Shown piece by piece: positions 15,485 through 24,496 of a stretch of DNA of 64,000 bases (position 1 is its first letter; every line of letters starts with the position of its first letter). Source of the stretch: Salarchaeum japonicum_A (GTDB taxonomy: Archaea; Halobacteriota; Halobacteria; Halobacteriales; Halobacteriaceae); the NCBI RefSeq assembly GCF_049705945.1, contig NZ_JBNAMV010000004.1:2046001-2110000 (forward strand), given 5' to 3'. Below the pieces are notes generated by a model, which saw only the letters and a list, made by a program, of their open reading frames with translations, searched no databases and had not been told where the DNA came from. A program made the translations under genes and the position numbers.

Positions 15485-18243
15485 CACTCCCCACCTCCGT
15501 CGTCGGGGCGCTGTGCGGCCTCTATCTCCCGCATCGCGTCCTCGACGGCGGGCAGGCGGTCGCCGGGGTCGCGGTGACCGTACTCGACCGACCGGAACGC
15601 GTCCCGGACCTCCCGCACCGCGTCCGCCGGGAGGTCGTCGCGCTCGACCGCGTGCGTCGCGAGCTCGCCCGGCGTGTGCCGGGACGGCCGCCGCACCGAG
15701 GTTGCATCGAGGAAGTCGTTCCAGGCGTCCCGGAGCGTCCGCCGCGCCGCCGCAACCTCACCGGACTCACCCTGTTCGGAACTCGAATCGAACCGGCTCC
15801 GGGCGTTCCGGGTTCGTTCGACTGCTTCGTCGCGGAGCGCGGCCAGCCACGCGACGAACGCCGCCGCGAGTTCGCGCAGCGACCGACGGCCGCGCACGGT
15901 GTTCGCGAGCGCGTCGAGCGCGCGCTGCACCGCCGCGACCGCCCGCCCGGCGAGCACCACGACGAGGTTCACGGCGCCGCGCGCGACCGCTACGACGCTG
16001 TGGGCGACCCACGCGAGCAGGCCGCGCGGCGATGTCCCGTACCGCTTGAGTCCGTAGACGCCACCGACGACGACCGCGAGCAGGCCGACCGCTATGCCGC
16101 CGGCGTTCAGGAAGAGCGAGTCGAACGTCAGCGTGCGCTCCTGTCCGTACGCCGTGGCGCGTACGGCCGCCGACGACGCGACCGGCAGCGACACGCGAAC
16201 CGTCCCGTCCGCACCGGTGACGCCCACCTGTTCGCCGTCGAGGAACACGGGCACGTCCGCGACCGGGTCACCGCCGAGCGTCGCCGTCACCGTCGCGCCA
16301 GTTCCGGGGAGCGCGAGCGGCAGCGACGGGTCGGCTGACAGCGACAGCCGCTCCAAGTTCACTGTCGTGGAGCCGTTCACGGGGTCGCGCTCGACTCGCA
16401 CCGTCGCGTTCCCGGGTTCCGCGGGGAGCGTCACGCGCGCCCGCCCCGAGCGGTTCGTCGTCGCCACCTGCTCGTCGCCAAGCAGGACCGCGGCGTCACG
16501 CACCGGCACACCGTCGATGGCCGCGACGACCGTCACCTCGTTCCCGGTGACCGTCCGCCCGAGCAGGGAGACGGACGCGTTCGTGTTCACCGGGTACGTC
16601 GAGGAGTTGTTCGCGTCGTCGGTCGGAATCGACGCGCTCCCCGACGTGAACGCGAACCCGGACGCCGGGTCCTCCGTCTCCGCGACGACCGTCTCCGTCT
16701 CCGTCCGTATCGTCAACTCGCGCGCGTACGGCACCACGCCGACGACCGTGCCGTTCTCGTCCGTCACGCCGACCCGCTCGCCGTTGAACGTCACGCCGAC
16801 GCCCGCGAGCGGCCCGTCGGCACCCGACACTGTCACCTCGACGGGTGCACCCGGGACCGGCGTGCGGTTCAGCGACACCGACAGCCCGTCGTCGGTCGCC
16901 GTGTCGTTCGTTCCACCATCGTTCCCGCGGTTCTGCGGGTCGTCACCCGACGGCTGTGTCGTCGTGTCGCCCGGTGTCGTCGTGCCGCCCGTTGTGGTCG
17001 TTCCCTCCGGCGTCGTCGTGCCGTCGGTCGTCCCCGTCGGCGTGGTGCTGGTCGGCGTTCCCGTCGTTTCGTCCGTGGTGGTGTCGGTCGGCTCAGTGGT
17101 CGTGGTCGTCTCGTAGCCGGAGCCGGTCTGGTTCCGGAGCGCCTGGTCCTCCTGGCTGAGACGCTCGCTCGCCGGCGTCGGGTCGAAGCGAACCCAGCCC
17201 GCGTCCGGGAAGTACACCTCGACCCAGGCGTGCGCGTTCATCCCGCGGACCGTGTACTCGTCCTCACCGGTCTGCTCGCCCGTCGAGTACCCGACGACGT
17301 ACCGCGCGGGAATCCCCTGCGTGCGCAGCATCGCCGTCATCGTCGTCGCGAAGTACTCGCAGTACCCCGCCTCCATCTGGAACGCGAACTGGGTCGCGAT
17401 GTTCTCGCTCGGCGGCTGACTGACGTTCAGCGAGTACTCCTTGTTCGTTTCGAGCCAGTTCTCCACGCGCTTCGCCGCGTCGTAGGGCGTCTCCGCGCCC
17501 TCGGTGAGGTCGTTCACGAACGGCGTCAACGCGTCACGGGACTCCTCGGGAAGCCGAGTGTACGTCGACTCGATAGCTCGCGGGTACTCCGTGCCGAGCG
17601 ACCGCAGAACGCTGGGGTCGTCGGGCGGGCGAACGCTCGTCCCTGCGTACGTCGTTCCCGCGGGAAGCCGGGAGTCCGCGACGACGCCGTCAGTGGGCGT
17701 CACCGAGAGGTCAGTGTTCGTATCGAGGGTTCGGGGCGCCCAGACGGTCGGGAGCGAGGTCGCCGCCTGCCGGAGCGTCACTCGATAGGAGAACGCGTCG
17801 CCGTCCCGGGACGCCACGGGTGACTCGTACGCCGTCGTCGCGCCGTCGGTCGACCACCCCGTTCCCGTGTAGGTCGTGTAGGCGTTCGTCCGCCAGTAGG
17901 CCGGCTGCGGGCTCTCGACGACGAAGTGGACCTCGTCGTTCAGCGACCGGAACGCCGAGTCGTTCGACGCGAGGTCGCCGCCGACGCCGACCTGCGACCC
18001 GGCGTTCAGCGCGCCCAGTTGTCCGCCGGACAGCCCGCTCCCTGCCGACCCACCGGACCCGGCGTTCGCGGGCGGGTCGACGACGGGGAGGAGGCTCGCG
18101 AGCGGCGCGCCGCCAGCGACGGAGCCGAACGCCGGTGCGACGCCCGTCGCGAGCACGACGCCGACGACCACCGCGGCCGCGAGCAGTGCGCGCCCGACGC
18201 TCCGCCCGCCGTCGTCCGTGCCGAGCGACGTTCCCTCAGCCAT
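15484..18243 (-). CDS. Membrane-anchored transglutaminase-like protein with C-terminal DUF4129-type domain
   Basis: A 919-residue surface protein. In order: an N-terminal membrane helix (residues ~15-40), an ectodomain, a transglutaminase/cysteine-protease core with Cys in EAGYCEYFATT, His in GMNAHAWVEVYF and Asp in RFDPTPA, a Thr-rich linker (likely O-glycosylated), two or three Ig/CarboxypepD-like repeats (each with G-V-T-x-x-x-G-T), a membrane helix (GIAVGLLAVVVGGVYGL) and a cytoplasmic helical domain like DUF4129. The complete Cys-His-Asp triad argues for activity. First gene of the operon; start ATG at 18243. Substrate is unknown; processing or cross-linking of surface proteins is an inference. 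Confidence 0.87.
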   Translation of the reverse strand: MAEGTSLGTDDGGRSVGRALLAAAVVVGVVLATGVAPAFGSVAGGAPLASLLPVVDPPANAGSGGSAGSGLSGGQLGALNAGSQVGVGGDLASNDSAFRSLNDEVHFVVESPQPAYWRTNAYTTYTGTGWSTDGATTAYESPVASRDGDAFSYRVTLRQAATSLPTVWAPRTLDTNTDLSVTPTDGVVADSRLPAGTTYAGTSVRPPDDPSVLRSLGTEYPRAIESTYTRLPEESRDALTPFVNDLTEGAETPYDAAKRVENWLETNKEYSLNVSQPPSENIATQFAFQMEAGYCEYFATTMTAMLRTQGIPARYVVGYSTGEQTGEDEYTVRGMNAHAWVEVYFPDAGWVRFDPTPASERLSQEDQALRNQTGSGYETTTTTEPTDTTTDETTGTPTSTTPTGTTDGTTTPEGTTTTGGTTTPGDTTTQPSGDDPQNRGNDGGTNDTATDDGLSVSLNRTPVPGAPVEVTVSGADGPLAGVGVTFNGERVGVTDENGTVVGVVPYARELTIRTETETVVAETEDPASGFAFTSGSASIPTDDANNSSTYPVNTNASVSLLGRTVTGNEVTVVAAIDGVPVRDAAVLLGDEQVATTNRSGRARVTLPAEPGNATVRVERDPVNGSTTVNLERLSLSADPSLPLALPGTGATVTATLGGDPVADVPVFLDGEQVGVTGADGTVRVSLPVASSAAVRATAYGQERTLTFDSLFLNAGGIAVGLLAVVVGGVYGLKRYGTSPRGLLAWVAHSVVAVARGAVNLVVVLAGRAVAAVQRALDALANTVRGRRSLRELAAAFVAWLAALRDEAVERTRNARSRFDSSSEQGESGEVAAARRTLRDAWNDFLDATSVRRPSRHTPGELATHAVERDDLPADAVREVRDAFRSVEYGHRDPGDRLPAVEDAMREIEAAQRPDDGGGE

Positions 18244-18351
18244 CGCCGACCACCCCGTCTCGTTTCACGTACACGTCACACGTCCGCGGGACGGCATAAT
18301 TCTTCGGTCGAGACGGTGGGCTATTACGCTCGGACGCCCTTCCCGCACGTG
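18244..18351. promoter_or_regulatory. Divergent promoter region, transglutaminase operon and 18352 gene
   Basis: A 108-base spacer between oppositely oriented genes. GGCATAATTC at 18291-18300 is the only clear TATA-like element; it lies about 21 bases before an in-frame GTG (18316) and about 57 before the ATG (18352) of the rightward gene, so it does not decide between these starts. Confidence 0.4.
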
Positions 18352-19971
18352 ATGGAGCGCTCCCGCTGGACCGTCGGCACCGGCGCCGCCGTCGCGCGCG
18401 TGACTCGCGTGCTCGGCGACCACGAACGCGGCGAGGACCGCGAGCGCCGCTACCGGCTCGACTTCCCCGCGGACACCCCCAGCGTCGACGCCGCGACGGA
18501 CGCAACAGTCGAGGACTGGACAGTCACAGTTCCCGAATCCGCGCGGCTCGCGCGCGTCCGCCTCGCGTTCCCGGACGCTCACGTTTCCCTCTGCCTCCTC
18601 GGTCCCGTGCTCGGCGACGCGCTCGGAGACGCCGCCGACGGCGACCGGAAGGCCGCGAAGACCGTGCTGAACGCCGTCCCGAACCCCGAATCGCTCCCGT
18701 TCCTCGCAGGATTCTTCCTCGACCCGCCGGGCGTCGTGCGTCTCCTCGCGGGCGTGACCGCCGCGAGCCAGCGCGCCGCGGACGCCGTGCACAGCATTCG
18801 CTACCCACTCGTCCGGCACGCCGCCGTCGCACGCGTCGGCCTCGCCACCGGCACGCGGCGCGCGTTCGAGTCGTTCGCCGCGAGCCTCGACGACATCGCG
18901 GACATCGGCGACGTGGACGCCGCGGACGCGCTCTGCGACCTCGTCACCACCACCGGGGACTGGCCGACTGCCCGCGACCGACTCCGCCGCCTCGGCTACA
19001 CCCCCAGCGACCTCGCGGCGCGAGACGACGGCCGATCCCACGCGGTCGCGCTCGCCCGCATCGTCCGAGACGGCGGGGGAGATTTCGAGCGCGCTCGCGA
19101 GTACGTCCGCGGCGAGTTCGACACGACCGAGGCGTACGGTCGCGCGAAGTCGCGCGCGCTCGACGCCGACTACTGGCAGCGCGGGCGGGCGTGGCGGGAC
19201 GCGGTCGCCGCAGCCGCGACCGAGTCCGGCGACGACGATTTCGCGTTCGCGCTCGCGAACGCCCTCCACTGGACCGGCGAAGTCGCACGCACCGACGCCC
19301 GATTCCCGGAACTCCTGCACGCGGCCGCCGCCGACGTGGCGAACCGCATCGACCTGGACGGCGTCGCGGGCCGCGCCGAGTACGCTCGCCTGCTCGCGGT
19401 CGGGCACCGCCACCGGAGCGCGCGCAACCACGACCGCGCCGTCGACGCGTTCGACCGCGCCCGCGAGGTCGCCGAGGAGTACGACTTCCTCGACGCGTGG
19501 GACCCGCTGTACAGTCGGAGCGTCGTGCGCGCGAACCAGCACGCCTCCGCGGGCCGCGACAGTCGCGCGGTCGCCGTCGTCGAGGACGCCATCGACGCCC
19601 TTGCCGGGTACGACGTTCCGGACGGCCGCCGCAAGGAGGCGTTCGCGCACCTCCGCGGACAGAAGCGAGAGGCCGAAGCGTCCCTGGAGGGCGACGACCC
19701 GGGCGTGCGCCGCATCCACCTCGAAGCCGCGCGCGACCACTACGAGCAAGCGGGTCTCTCGCGGTCCGTCGCGCGCGTCGACCGGAAACTCGACCGCGCC
19801 GACCGGGACGCCGAAAACGACGAGCGAGGTGAGCGCGCGCCCGTCGACCGCGGGGAGCGCGGCGGGCGGGGCGGGCGCGGCGGGGCGGGCGTCGGCCCCG
19901 AGTACGACCCCGAACCGGTCGGGAGCGCCGACCCCGGCGTCATCGAGGACGACGCGTTTCCCGGACGCTGA
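18352..19971 (+). CDS. Haloarchaeal helical-repeat protein of unknown function
   Basis: A 539-residue soluble protein rich in Ala, Arg and Asp. After a beta-rich first ~80 residues, most of the chain is a series of amphipathic helix pairs (for example SARNHDRAVDAFDRAREVAE near residue 360) that look like degenerate TPR or HEAT units. The last ~60 residues are charged and end in a low-complexity Gly/Arg stretch (RGGRGGRGGAG) followed by an acidic tail. No enzymatic motif is seen. The ATG at 18352 is used; a GTG at 18316 would add 12 residues (VGYYARTPFPHV). A scaffold or nucleic-acid-binding role is only a guess. Confidence 0.6.
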   Translation: MERSRWTVGTGAAVARVTRVLGDHERGEDRERRYRLDFPADTPSVDAATDATVEDWTVTVPESARLARVRLAFPDAHVSLCLLGPVLGDALGDAADGDRKAAKTVLNAVPNPESLPFLAGFFLDPPGVVRLLAGVTAASQRAADAVHSIRYPLVRHAAVARVGLATGTRRAFESFAASLDDIADIGDVDAADALCDLVTTTGDWPTARDRLRRLGYTPSDLAARDDGRSHAVALARIVRDGGGDFERAREYVRGEFDTTEAYGRAKSRALDADYWQRGRAWRDAVAAAATESGDDDFAFALANALHWTGEVARTDARFPELLHAAAADVANRIDLDGVAGRAEYARLLAVGHRHRSARNHDRAVDAFDRAREVAEEYDFLDAWDPLYSRSVVRANQHASAGRDSRAVAVVEDAIDALAGYDVPDGRRKEAFAHLRGQKREAEASLEGDDPGVRRIHLEAARDHYEQAGLSRSVARVDRKLDRADRDAENDERGERAPVDRGERGGRGGRGGAGVGPEYDPEPVGSADPGVIEDDAFPGR

Positions 19972-19996
19972 AGTGCGTGCCGCGACTCTCCCGCGT

Positions 19997-20332
19997 ATGG
20001 ACATCCCGGACGTGGACGACACGGACCCCGAGGTGGACGACACGCCGACGGTGTCGTGTTCGCGCTGCGGCGAGGAGTGGGACCTCGGGTACGAACTCGA
20101 CGAACTGAAGGCGGGTAATCAGGCGGTCGAGCAGTTCGCGCTCGACCACCAGCGCCACACCGGCCACTTCCCCGACGGCGTGACGCCGTACCGCGTGGAG
20201 TGCCGGCAGTGCCCGAACCGCGACTCCTTCCTTGCGGAGCGCCCGGCGACGCGGTGGGCGCGAACGCATGCCCGCCACACGGGCCACGAGGTCACCGTCT
20301 CCCACGACGACGAGGAGACGCTGGTGGAGTGA
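19997..20332 (+). CDS. Small Cys/His-rich putative zinc-binding protein
   Basis: A 111-residue protein with two CxxC knuckles (CSRC near residue 19, CRQC near residue 65) and two copies of an HxRHTGH-like motif (HQRHTGHF near residue 52 and HARHTGHEV near residue 92). The arrangement CxxC...HTGH, CxxC...HTGH suggests two tandem zinc fingers of about 45 residues each. The tail is acidic. It begins 25 bases after the previous gene. Function unknown; binding of nucleic acid or protein is the usual role of such folds. Confidence 0.68.
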   Translation: MDIPDVDDTDPEVDDTPTVSCSRCGEEWDLGYELDELKAGNQAVEQFALDHQRHTGHFPDGVTPYRVECRQCPNRDSFLAERPATRWARTHARHTGHEVTVSHDDEETLVE

Positions 20333-20407
20333 CGCGAACGGGCGGGTGTGACGCGAACGGATTTCCGGAGACCCTAGGCTCTTTGTGGGCGTGTGCGACG
20401 AACGCGT

Positions 20408-22444
20408 ATGACTGACGAGTTCTCCGCGGAGCGGTACTACGACTACAGCCTCCCGTCGTCGCCCGCCGTGTCGCCGGACGGCGAGCGGGTGGCGTTCCTC
20501 GCGACCGAGTTCGACGAGTCCGAAGACGACTCGCGGACCTCGCTGTTCGTCGCCCCGACCGACGGCTCGCGCGACCCCTACCGGCTCACGCGGGCGTCCG
20601 ACGCGTCGAACCCGCAGTGGAGTCCGGACGGCGAGCGACTCGCGTTCGTCGGCGCGCGCGACGAGGACGCCGAACTCTCCGTCGAGAGCGAGGAAGACGA
20701 CGATGGCGAGGAGGAGTCGGGGCCGGTCGGCGGTGACGGACCGCGGCCGCAGGTGTGGGTGTTCGACCTCGCGCGCGGCGGGGACGCCCGGCAGGTCACC
20801 GACCGCGACTACGGCGTCAGCGACTTCGACTGGGGGCCCGAGGGCGAGCGCCTCGTCGTCACGGGCCGCGACCCGACCGACGACGACGAGGCGTACCTCG
20901 AACAGCGCCAGGACGACGGTCCCGTCGAAATCGAACGCCTCCAGCACAAGGCGAACGGCACGGGCTGGCTGGACGAGGTCGCGACCTACCTGTTCGTCGT
21001 GGACGTCGCGGACCGAACGACCGTGCGACTGGACGACGCGTTCGACGCCGAGAAGGGGTCGCGGTGGCCGCTCCAGCCGGCGTGGAGTCCGGACGGCGAC
21101 CGCATCGCGTTCCTCGCGAACCAGGAGGAGGACCCCGACGACACGCACGTCACCTACCTCTACACCATCCGCCCGGACGGAACCGGCCTCCAACGGGAGA
21201 CGGACGCCGGCCTCCGGCTGAACGCGCCGCGCTGGTCGCCGGACGGCGACCGCATCGCCGTCGCGGGCGGCGACCCCTACAACTGGTACAAGCCCACGGA
21301 AGCGTACGTGCTCGACCGCGAAGCTGAGGCGTTCGAATCGGTGTCCGGGTCGCTCGACCGCACGCTCGGCATGGGCGGCGCGCCGTTCTGGCTGGACGAC
21401 GACACGCTCGTCAGCCTCGTCGGCGACGAAGGAAACACGCGACTCGTCCGGCTCGCGGCCGACCGTGACGACCCAGAGCGCGTGTTCGACGCGCAGGGAA
21501 CGGGCCGGTCGCTCTCCTTCCTCGACACCGCCGGCGGCGTGCTCGCGTTCCGCCTCGACGACCCCGCGACGGGCGCGGACGTACACACGCTCCCTGTCGA
21601 CGCGCTCGACGCTGACACCGACGACGGGCTCACCCGCATCAGTCGCGTGAACGCCGACCTCGTGGACGACGCGCACACCCCCGAGTGCGTGCGGGTCGAG
21701 TGGGAGAATTCCGACGGCATCACCATCGAGGGCCTCGTCTACCTCCCGCCCGGCTTCGACACCGACGACCCCGACCCGCGGCCCGTCGTCTCCGCCGTCC
21801 ACGGCGGCCCGATGGCGTACGACGACCCCGCCTTCCGCTTCGACAACCTCTTCTGGACGAACAAGGGCTACGTCGTCCTCCGCACTAACTACCGCGGCTC
21901 CACCTCATACGGCCGCGAGTTCGCCGAACGCCTCCGCGGGACGCGCGGCGACCTTGAGGTCGACGACGTGGTCACGGGCGTCGAAGCGCTCACCGACCGC
22001 GGCTGGGCGGACGCGGACGACCGCTACCTCACCGGGTTCTCCTACGGCGGCATCACCACCGCCGCCACGGTCACGAAATCGCACGCGTTCGCCGCCGCGG
22101 CCGCCGAACACGGCATCTACGACTTCCGGTCGACGTTCGGAACCGACGACAACCACCTCTGGCACGAGGACGAGTTCGGCCTCCCCTGGGAGAACGAGGA
22201 AACGTACCGAGAGATATCCACCATCGACGACGTTGGGAACGTCGAGACGCCGCTCCTCGTCACCGCCGGCGAGGAGGACTGGCGGTGCCCGCCGACGCAG
22301 GCCGAACAGCTCTACGTCAGCGTGAAGAAACAGGGCGTCGACGCCAAGCTCGTCGTCTACCAGAACGAACACCACAACATCGGCGACCCGGACCGCGCCA
22401 TCCACCGCCTAGAGACGCTCGCGGACTGGTTCGAGACGCACTAA
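20408..22444 (+). CDS. S9-family serine peptidase (acylaminoacyl-peptidase/prolyl oligopeptidase type)
   Basis: A 678-residue cytosolic peptidase. The N-terminal ~400 residues form a beta-propeller with repeated SPDGxR units (for example SPDGERVAF, SPDGERLAF, SPDGDRIAF, SPDGDRIAV). The C-terminal alpha/beta-hydrolase domain carries the triad S545 in GFSYGG, D624 in GEEDWRCPP and H656 in NEHHN. Substrates of the family are short peptides or N-acylated peptides. The start ATG at 20408 is preferred to an ATG five codons earlier because the family starts with an acidic-aromatic segment like this one. Nothing in the neighbours narrows the role. Confidence 0.92.
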   Translation: MTDEFSAERYYDYSLPSSPAVSPDGERVAFLATEFDESEDDSRTSLFVAPTDGSRDPYRLTRASDASNPQWSPDGERLAFVGARDEDAELSVESEEDDDGEEESGPVGGDGPRPQVWVFDLARGGDARQVTDRDYGVSDFDWGPEGERLVVTGRDPTDDDEAYLEQRQDDGPVEIERLQHKANGTGWLDEVATYLFVVDVADRTTVRLDDAFDAEKGSRWPLQPAWSPDGDRIAFLANQEEDPDDTHVTYLYTIRPDGTGLQRETDAGLRLNAPRWSPDGDRIAVAGGDPYNWYKPTEAYVLDREAEAFESVSGSLDRTLGMGGAPFWLDDDTLVSLVGDEGNTRLVRLAADRDDPERVFDAQGTGRSLSFLDTAGGVLAFRLDDPATGADVHTLPVDALDADTDDGLTRISRVNADLVDDAHTPECVRVEWENSDGITIEGLVYLPPGFDTDDPDPRPVVSAVHGGPMAYDDPAFRFDNLFWTNKGYVVLRTNYRGSTSYGREFAERLRGTRGDLEVDDVVTGVEALTDRGWADADDRYLTGFSYGGITTAATVTKSHAFAAAAAEHGIYDFRSTFGTDDNHLWHEDEFGLPWENEETYREISTIDDVGNVETPLLVTAGEEDWRCPPTQAEQLYVSVKKQGVDAKLVVYQNEHHNIGDPDRAIHRLETLADWFETH

Positions 22445-22451
22445 CCGGCAT

Positions 22452-22459
22452 GCATAAAT
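22452..22459 (+). promoter_or_regulatory. TATA box for the 22484 gene
   Basis: GCATAAAT, centred about 28 bases before the ATG at 22484. It supports that ATG over the TTG at 22472. Confidence 0.6.
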
Positions 22460-22483
22460 CCGGCTGGCGGCTTGACACGACCC

Positions 22484-24466
22484 ATGAATTCCCGCCGGCG
22501 TCCCGACCTCGTGTCGTTTCGCGCGACCGGTGACGGGACCGTCACGGTCGCGGACGACGTAACCGGCGCGTCGCTCTCCTTCTCCGCTCCTGGCCCCGTC
22601 AGCCTCCGCTCCGCGCTCCCCGCGCTCTTCCCGCTTCCTGTGGACGACGCGGTGGCGTTCGAGACGGCCGAACTCGTCGTCGGCACCCACACCGGCGTCC
22701 TCATCCGTACCGAGGACGGCACGCACCTCGGCGAGTTCAACACCACCGAGCGGTCGCTCGACGCCGGGACGTACGTCCTCGACATCGAGTGCGGACTGAA
22801 AGTGTTCCTGCGCGCGGACGGCCCGCTCACCGGCGTCTACGAGTCACGGGAGGAGAACGACGCGCCGCTCACGCTCACGTTCGACGGCGACACCACCGTG
22901 ACGGTCGGCGCGCGCTCCCGTCACGACGCCCCGAACCACACCATCACCGTCCCCGACGACCCCGCGGCGCTCATGGACGCCGTCTCGTACGCCGGAACGA
23001 GCCTGAAGGAGTTCTCGCCCGAGCGGTCGTGGCCGACGCTGCGCGGCCACCCGCCCGCGTACGAACCCGGCGACGAACTCTCGATACCGGACGCGCTCTC
23101 CCGGCCCGACACCGGCGTCACCATCACGGTTCCCGAGACGTACGCCGACGTGTACGAGGCCGCGCCGCTCGCGTACTACCTCGGCGCGACCGTCGAACCC
23201 GGCGACCCCGCCATCCGCCTCGATAACGGATACACGGAACGCCTCGGACGGAACGAACCGCTCGCCGACAGCGTGGAGAGCGTGCTCGCCCGCGCAGTCT
23301 TCTTCGACACGCTCGCCCGCATCGGCGGGTACAACGCACTCCCCCGCGTCGAGTACGACGCCGTCGCCGCCGACCTCCCGTTCTACCCGGAGAACCTCTA
23401 CGACGCATCCATCCCGGACGCGCTCGTCGAGTACCTCGAAGTCGACCTCGCCGACATCGAAGACGTGCTTCCGCGCTGGCCGACCGTCGGCGTCCTCCCC
23501 GGGAGCGTCGACGGCACCCGCCTCCTCTCGCCGCTGCTCGACGTGCTCTCCCCGATTCGCGTTCGCGGAACGGACTCTCTGCTCCCCGCCGGCCACGCGC
23601 TCGGCCTCGACAGCCCCCGGCCGGGCGTCGCGCGCACGCCACCGGTCGCGTTCGAGAACGCGCGCGCCCCCGCCCCGCCCGAAATCGAGAACACCCGCAT
23701 CGCCGTCGTCAGCGACGCCCCCGGCCGTCGCGACGCCCTCTCCAGCGTCCGCGGGAGCGAGGCTTGGCCCGCCCTCCCCGCCGACCACCTCACCGTCACC
23801 GACGCGCTCGACGGCGTCGAACGCGCCGACGCCCTCGTCCTCGACACCGACCGCGACCACCCCAGTCACGACGCGCTCCGAACCGGCGCGCTCGCCCCGC
23901 GCGTCCTCCTCGCCCGGGACGCCGACCGCACGCTCACCGACGCCCTGTTCGACCGCGGCCTCGTCACCGCGCTCACGTACGGCGACCTCCGTGACGACGC
24001 GCTCGCACGCCTGCTCGACGCGCTCGCGCTCTCGTTCCCCGTCACCGACGCGGTCGACGCCGCGGACGTCGACCGCGACCGCGTCCGCATCACTGGCCTC
24101 CCACAGACCTCGCTCTGTCGGCGCGCCGGCGGCGGCTCCCCCATCCACCTCGACGCGCACACCACCGCCCCGGACGAACACGACGCGAAGGTTCGCCTCC
24201 CCGTTCCCCAGTTTGGATTCGGCAGCGTCTCCGGCTACGACCACCGCCTCCTCCCCGACGACTACATGCTCGGCGGCCGCACCGTCCCCCTTCCCCTCCC
24301 GCTCACCACCGCCGAGTTCGTCGACTTCGCCGCCGACGCCGACGGTGTCTTCTGGCTCAACGACACGCCGCTCGCTGGCCACCCCGTCACCGAGGACGTC
24401 GTCCGCGAGAACGCGCGCCGCGCCCTCGCCGACCCCACGACGAACGACCAGTACACCAACCGATAA
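22484..24466 (+). CDS. Large haloarchaeal protein of unknown function
   Basis: A 660-residue acidic soluble protein with no signal peptide or membrane helix. The first ~170 residues are predicted beta-rich (FRATGDGTVTVADDV, then LVVGTHTGVLIRTEDG and YVLDIECGLKVFLRADG). The middle (~200-330) has Tyr-rich helices including EAAPLAYYLGATVEPGDP and ARIGGYNALPRVEY. Later parts have Rossmann-like segments (IAVVSDAP, ALVLDTDRDHPSHD) and an end rich in Pro and Asp. The layout resembles a caspase/CHAT-like or ligand-binding multidomain protein, but I see no diagnostic His-Cys pair and do not assign one. It is probably monocistronic, with its own TATA box. Confidence 0.6.
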   Translation: MNSRRRPDLVSFRATGDGTVTVADDVTGASLSFSAPGPVSLRSALPALFPLPVDDAVAFETAELVVGTHTGVLIRTEDGTHLGEFNTTERSLDAGTYVLDIECGLKVFLRADGPLTGVYESREENDAPLTLTFDGDTTVTVGARSRHDAPNHTITVPDDPAALMDAVSYAGTSLKEFSPERSWPTLRGHPPAYEPGDELSIPDALSRPDTGVTITVPETYADVYEAAPLAYYLGATVEPGDPAIRLDNGYTERLGRNEPLADSVESVLARAVFFDTLARIGGYNALPRVEYDAVAADLPFYPENLYDASIPDALVEYLEVDLADIEDVLPRWPTVGVLPGSVDGTRLLSPLLDVLSPIRVRGTDSLLPAGHALGLDSPRPGVARTPPVAFENARAPAPPEIENTRIAVVSDAPGRRDALSSVRGSEAWPALPADHLTVTDALDGVERADALVLDTDRDHPSHDALRTGALAPRVLLARDADRTLTDALFDRGLVTALTYGDLRDDALARLLDALALSFPVTDAVDAADVDRDRVRITGLPQTSLCRRAGGGSPIHLDAHTTAPDEHDAKVRLPVPQFGFGSVSGYDHRLLPDDYMLGGRTVPLPLPLTTAEFVDFAADADGVFWLNDTPLAGHPVTEDVVRENARRALADPTTNDQYTNR

Positions 24467-24496
24467 TACAGAGGCTTCGCGCGAACTCTCCTCGCG

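Noticed and set aside
16940..17120. Repeated GTCGTC/GTGGTC-like stretch that looks like a tandem repeat
   Set aside because: It encodes the Thr-rich linker of the transglutaminase on the minus strand, with varied units and no constant spacer, so it is not a CRISPR or a DNA-level repeat. The same goes for 62160-62350 in the WHy protein.
16845..17159. Plus-strand Ser/Arg-rich frames opposite the transglutaminase
   Set aside because: Amino-acid composition is that of antisense noise, and the minus-strand gene has a complete catalytic triad.
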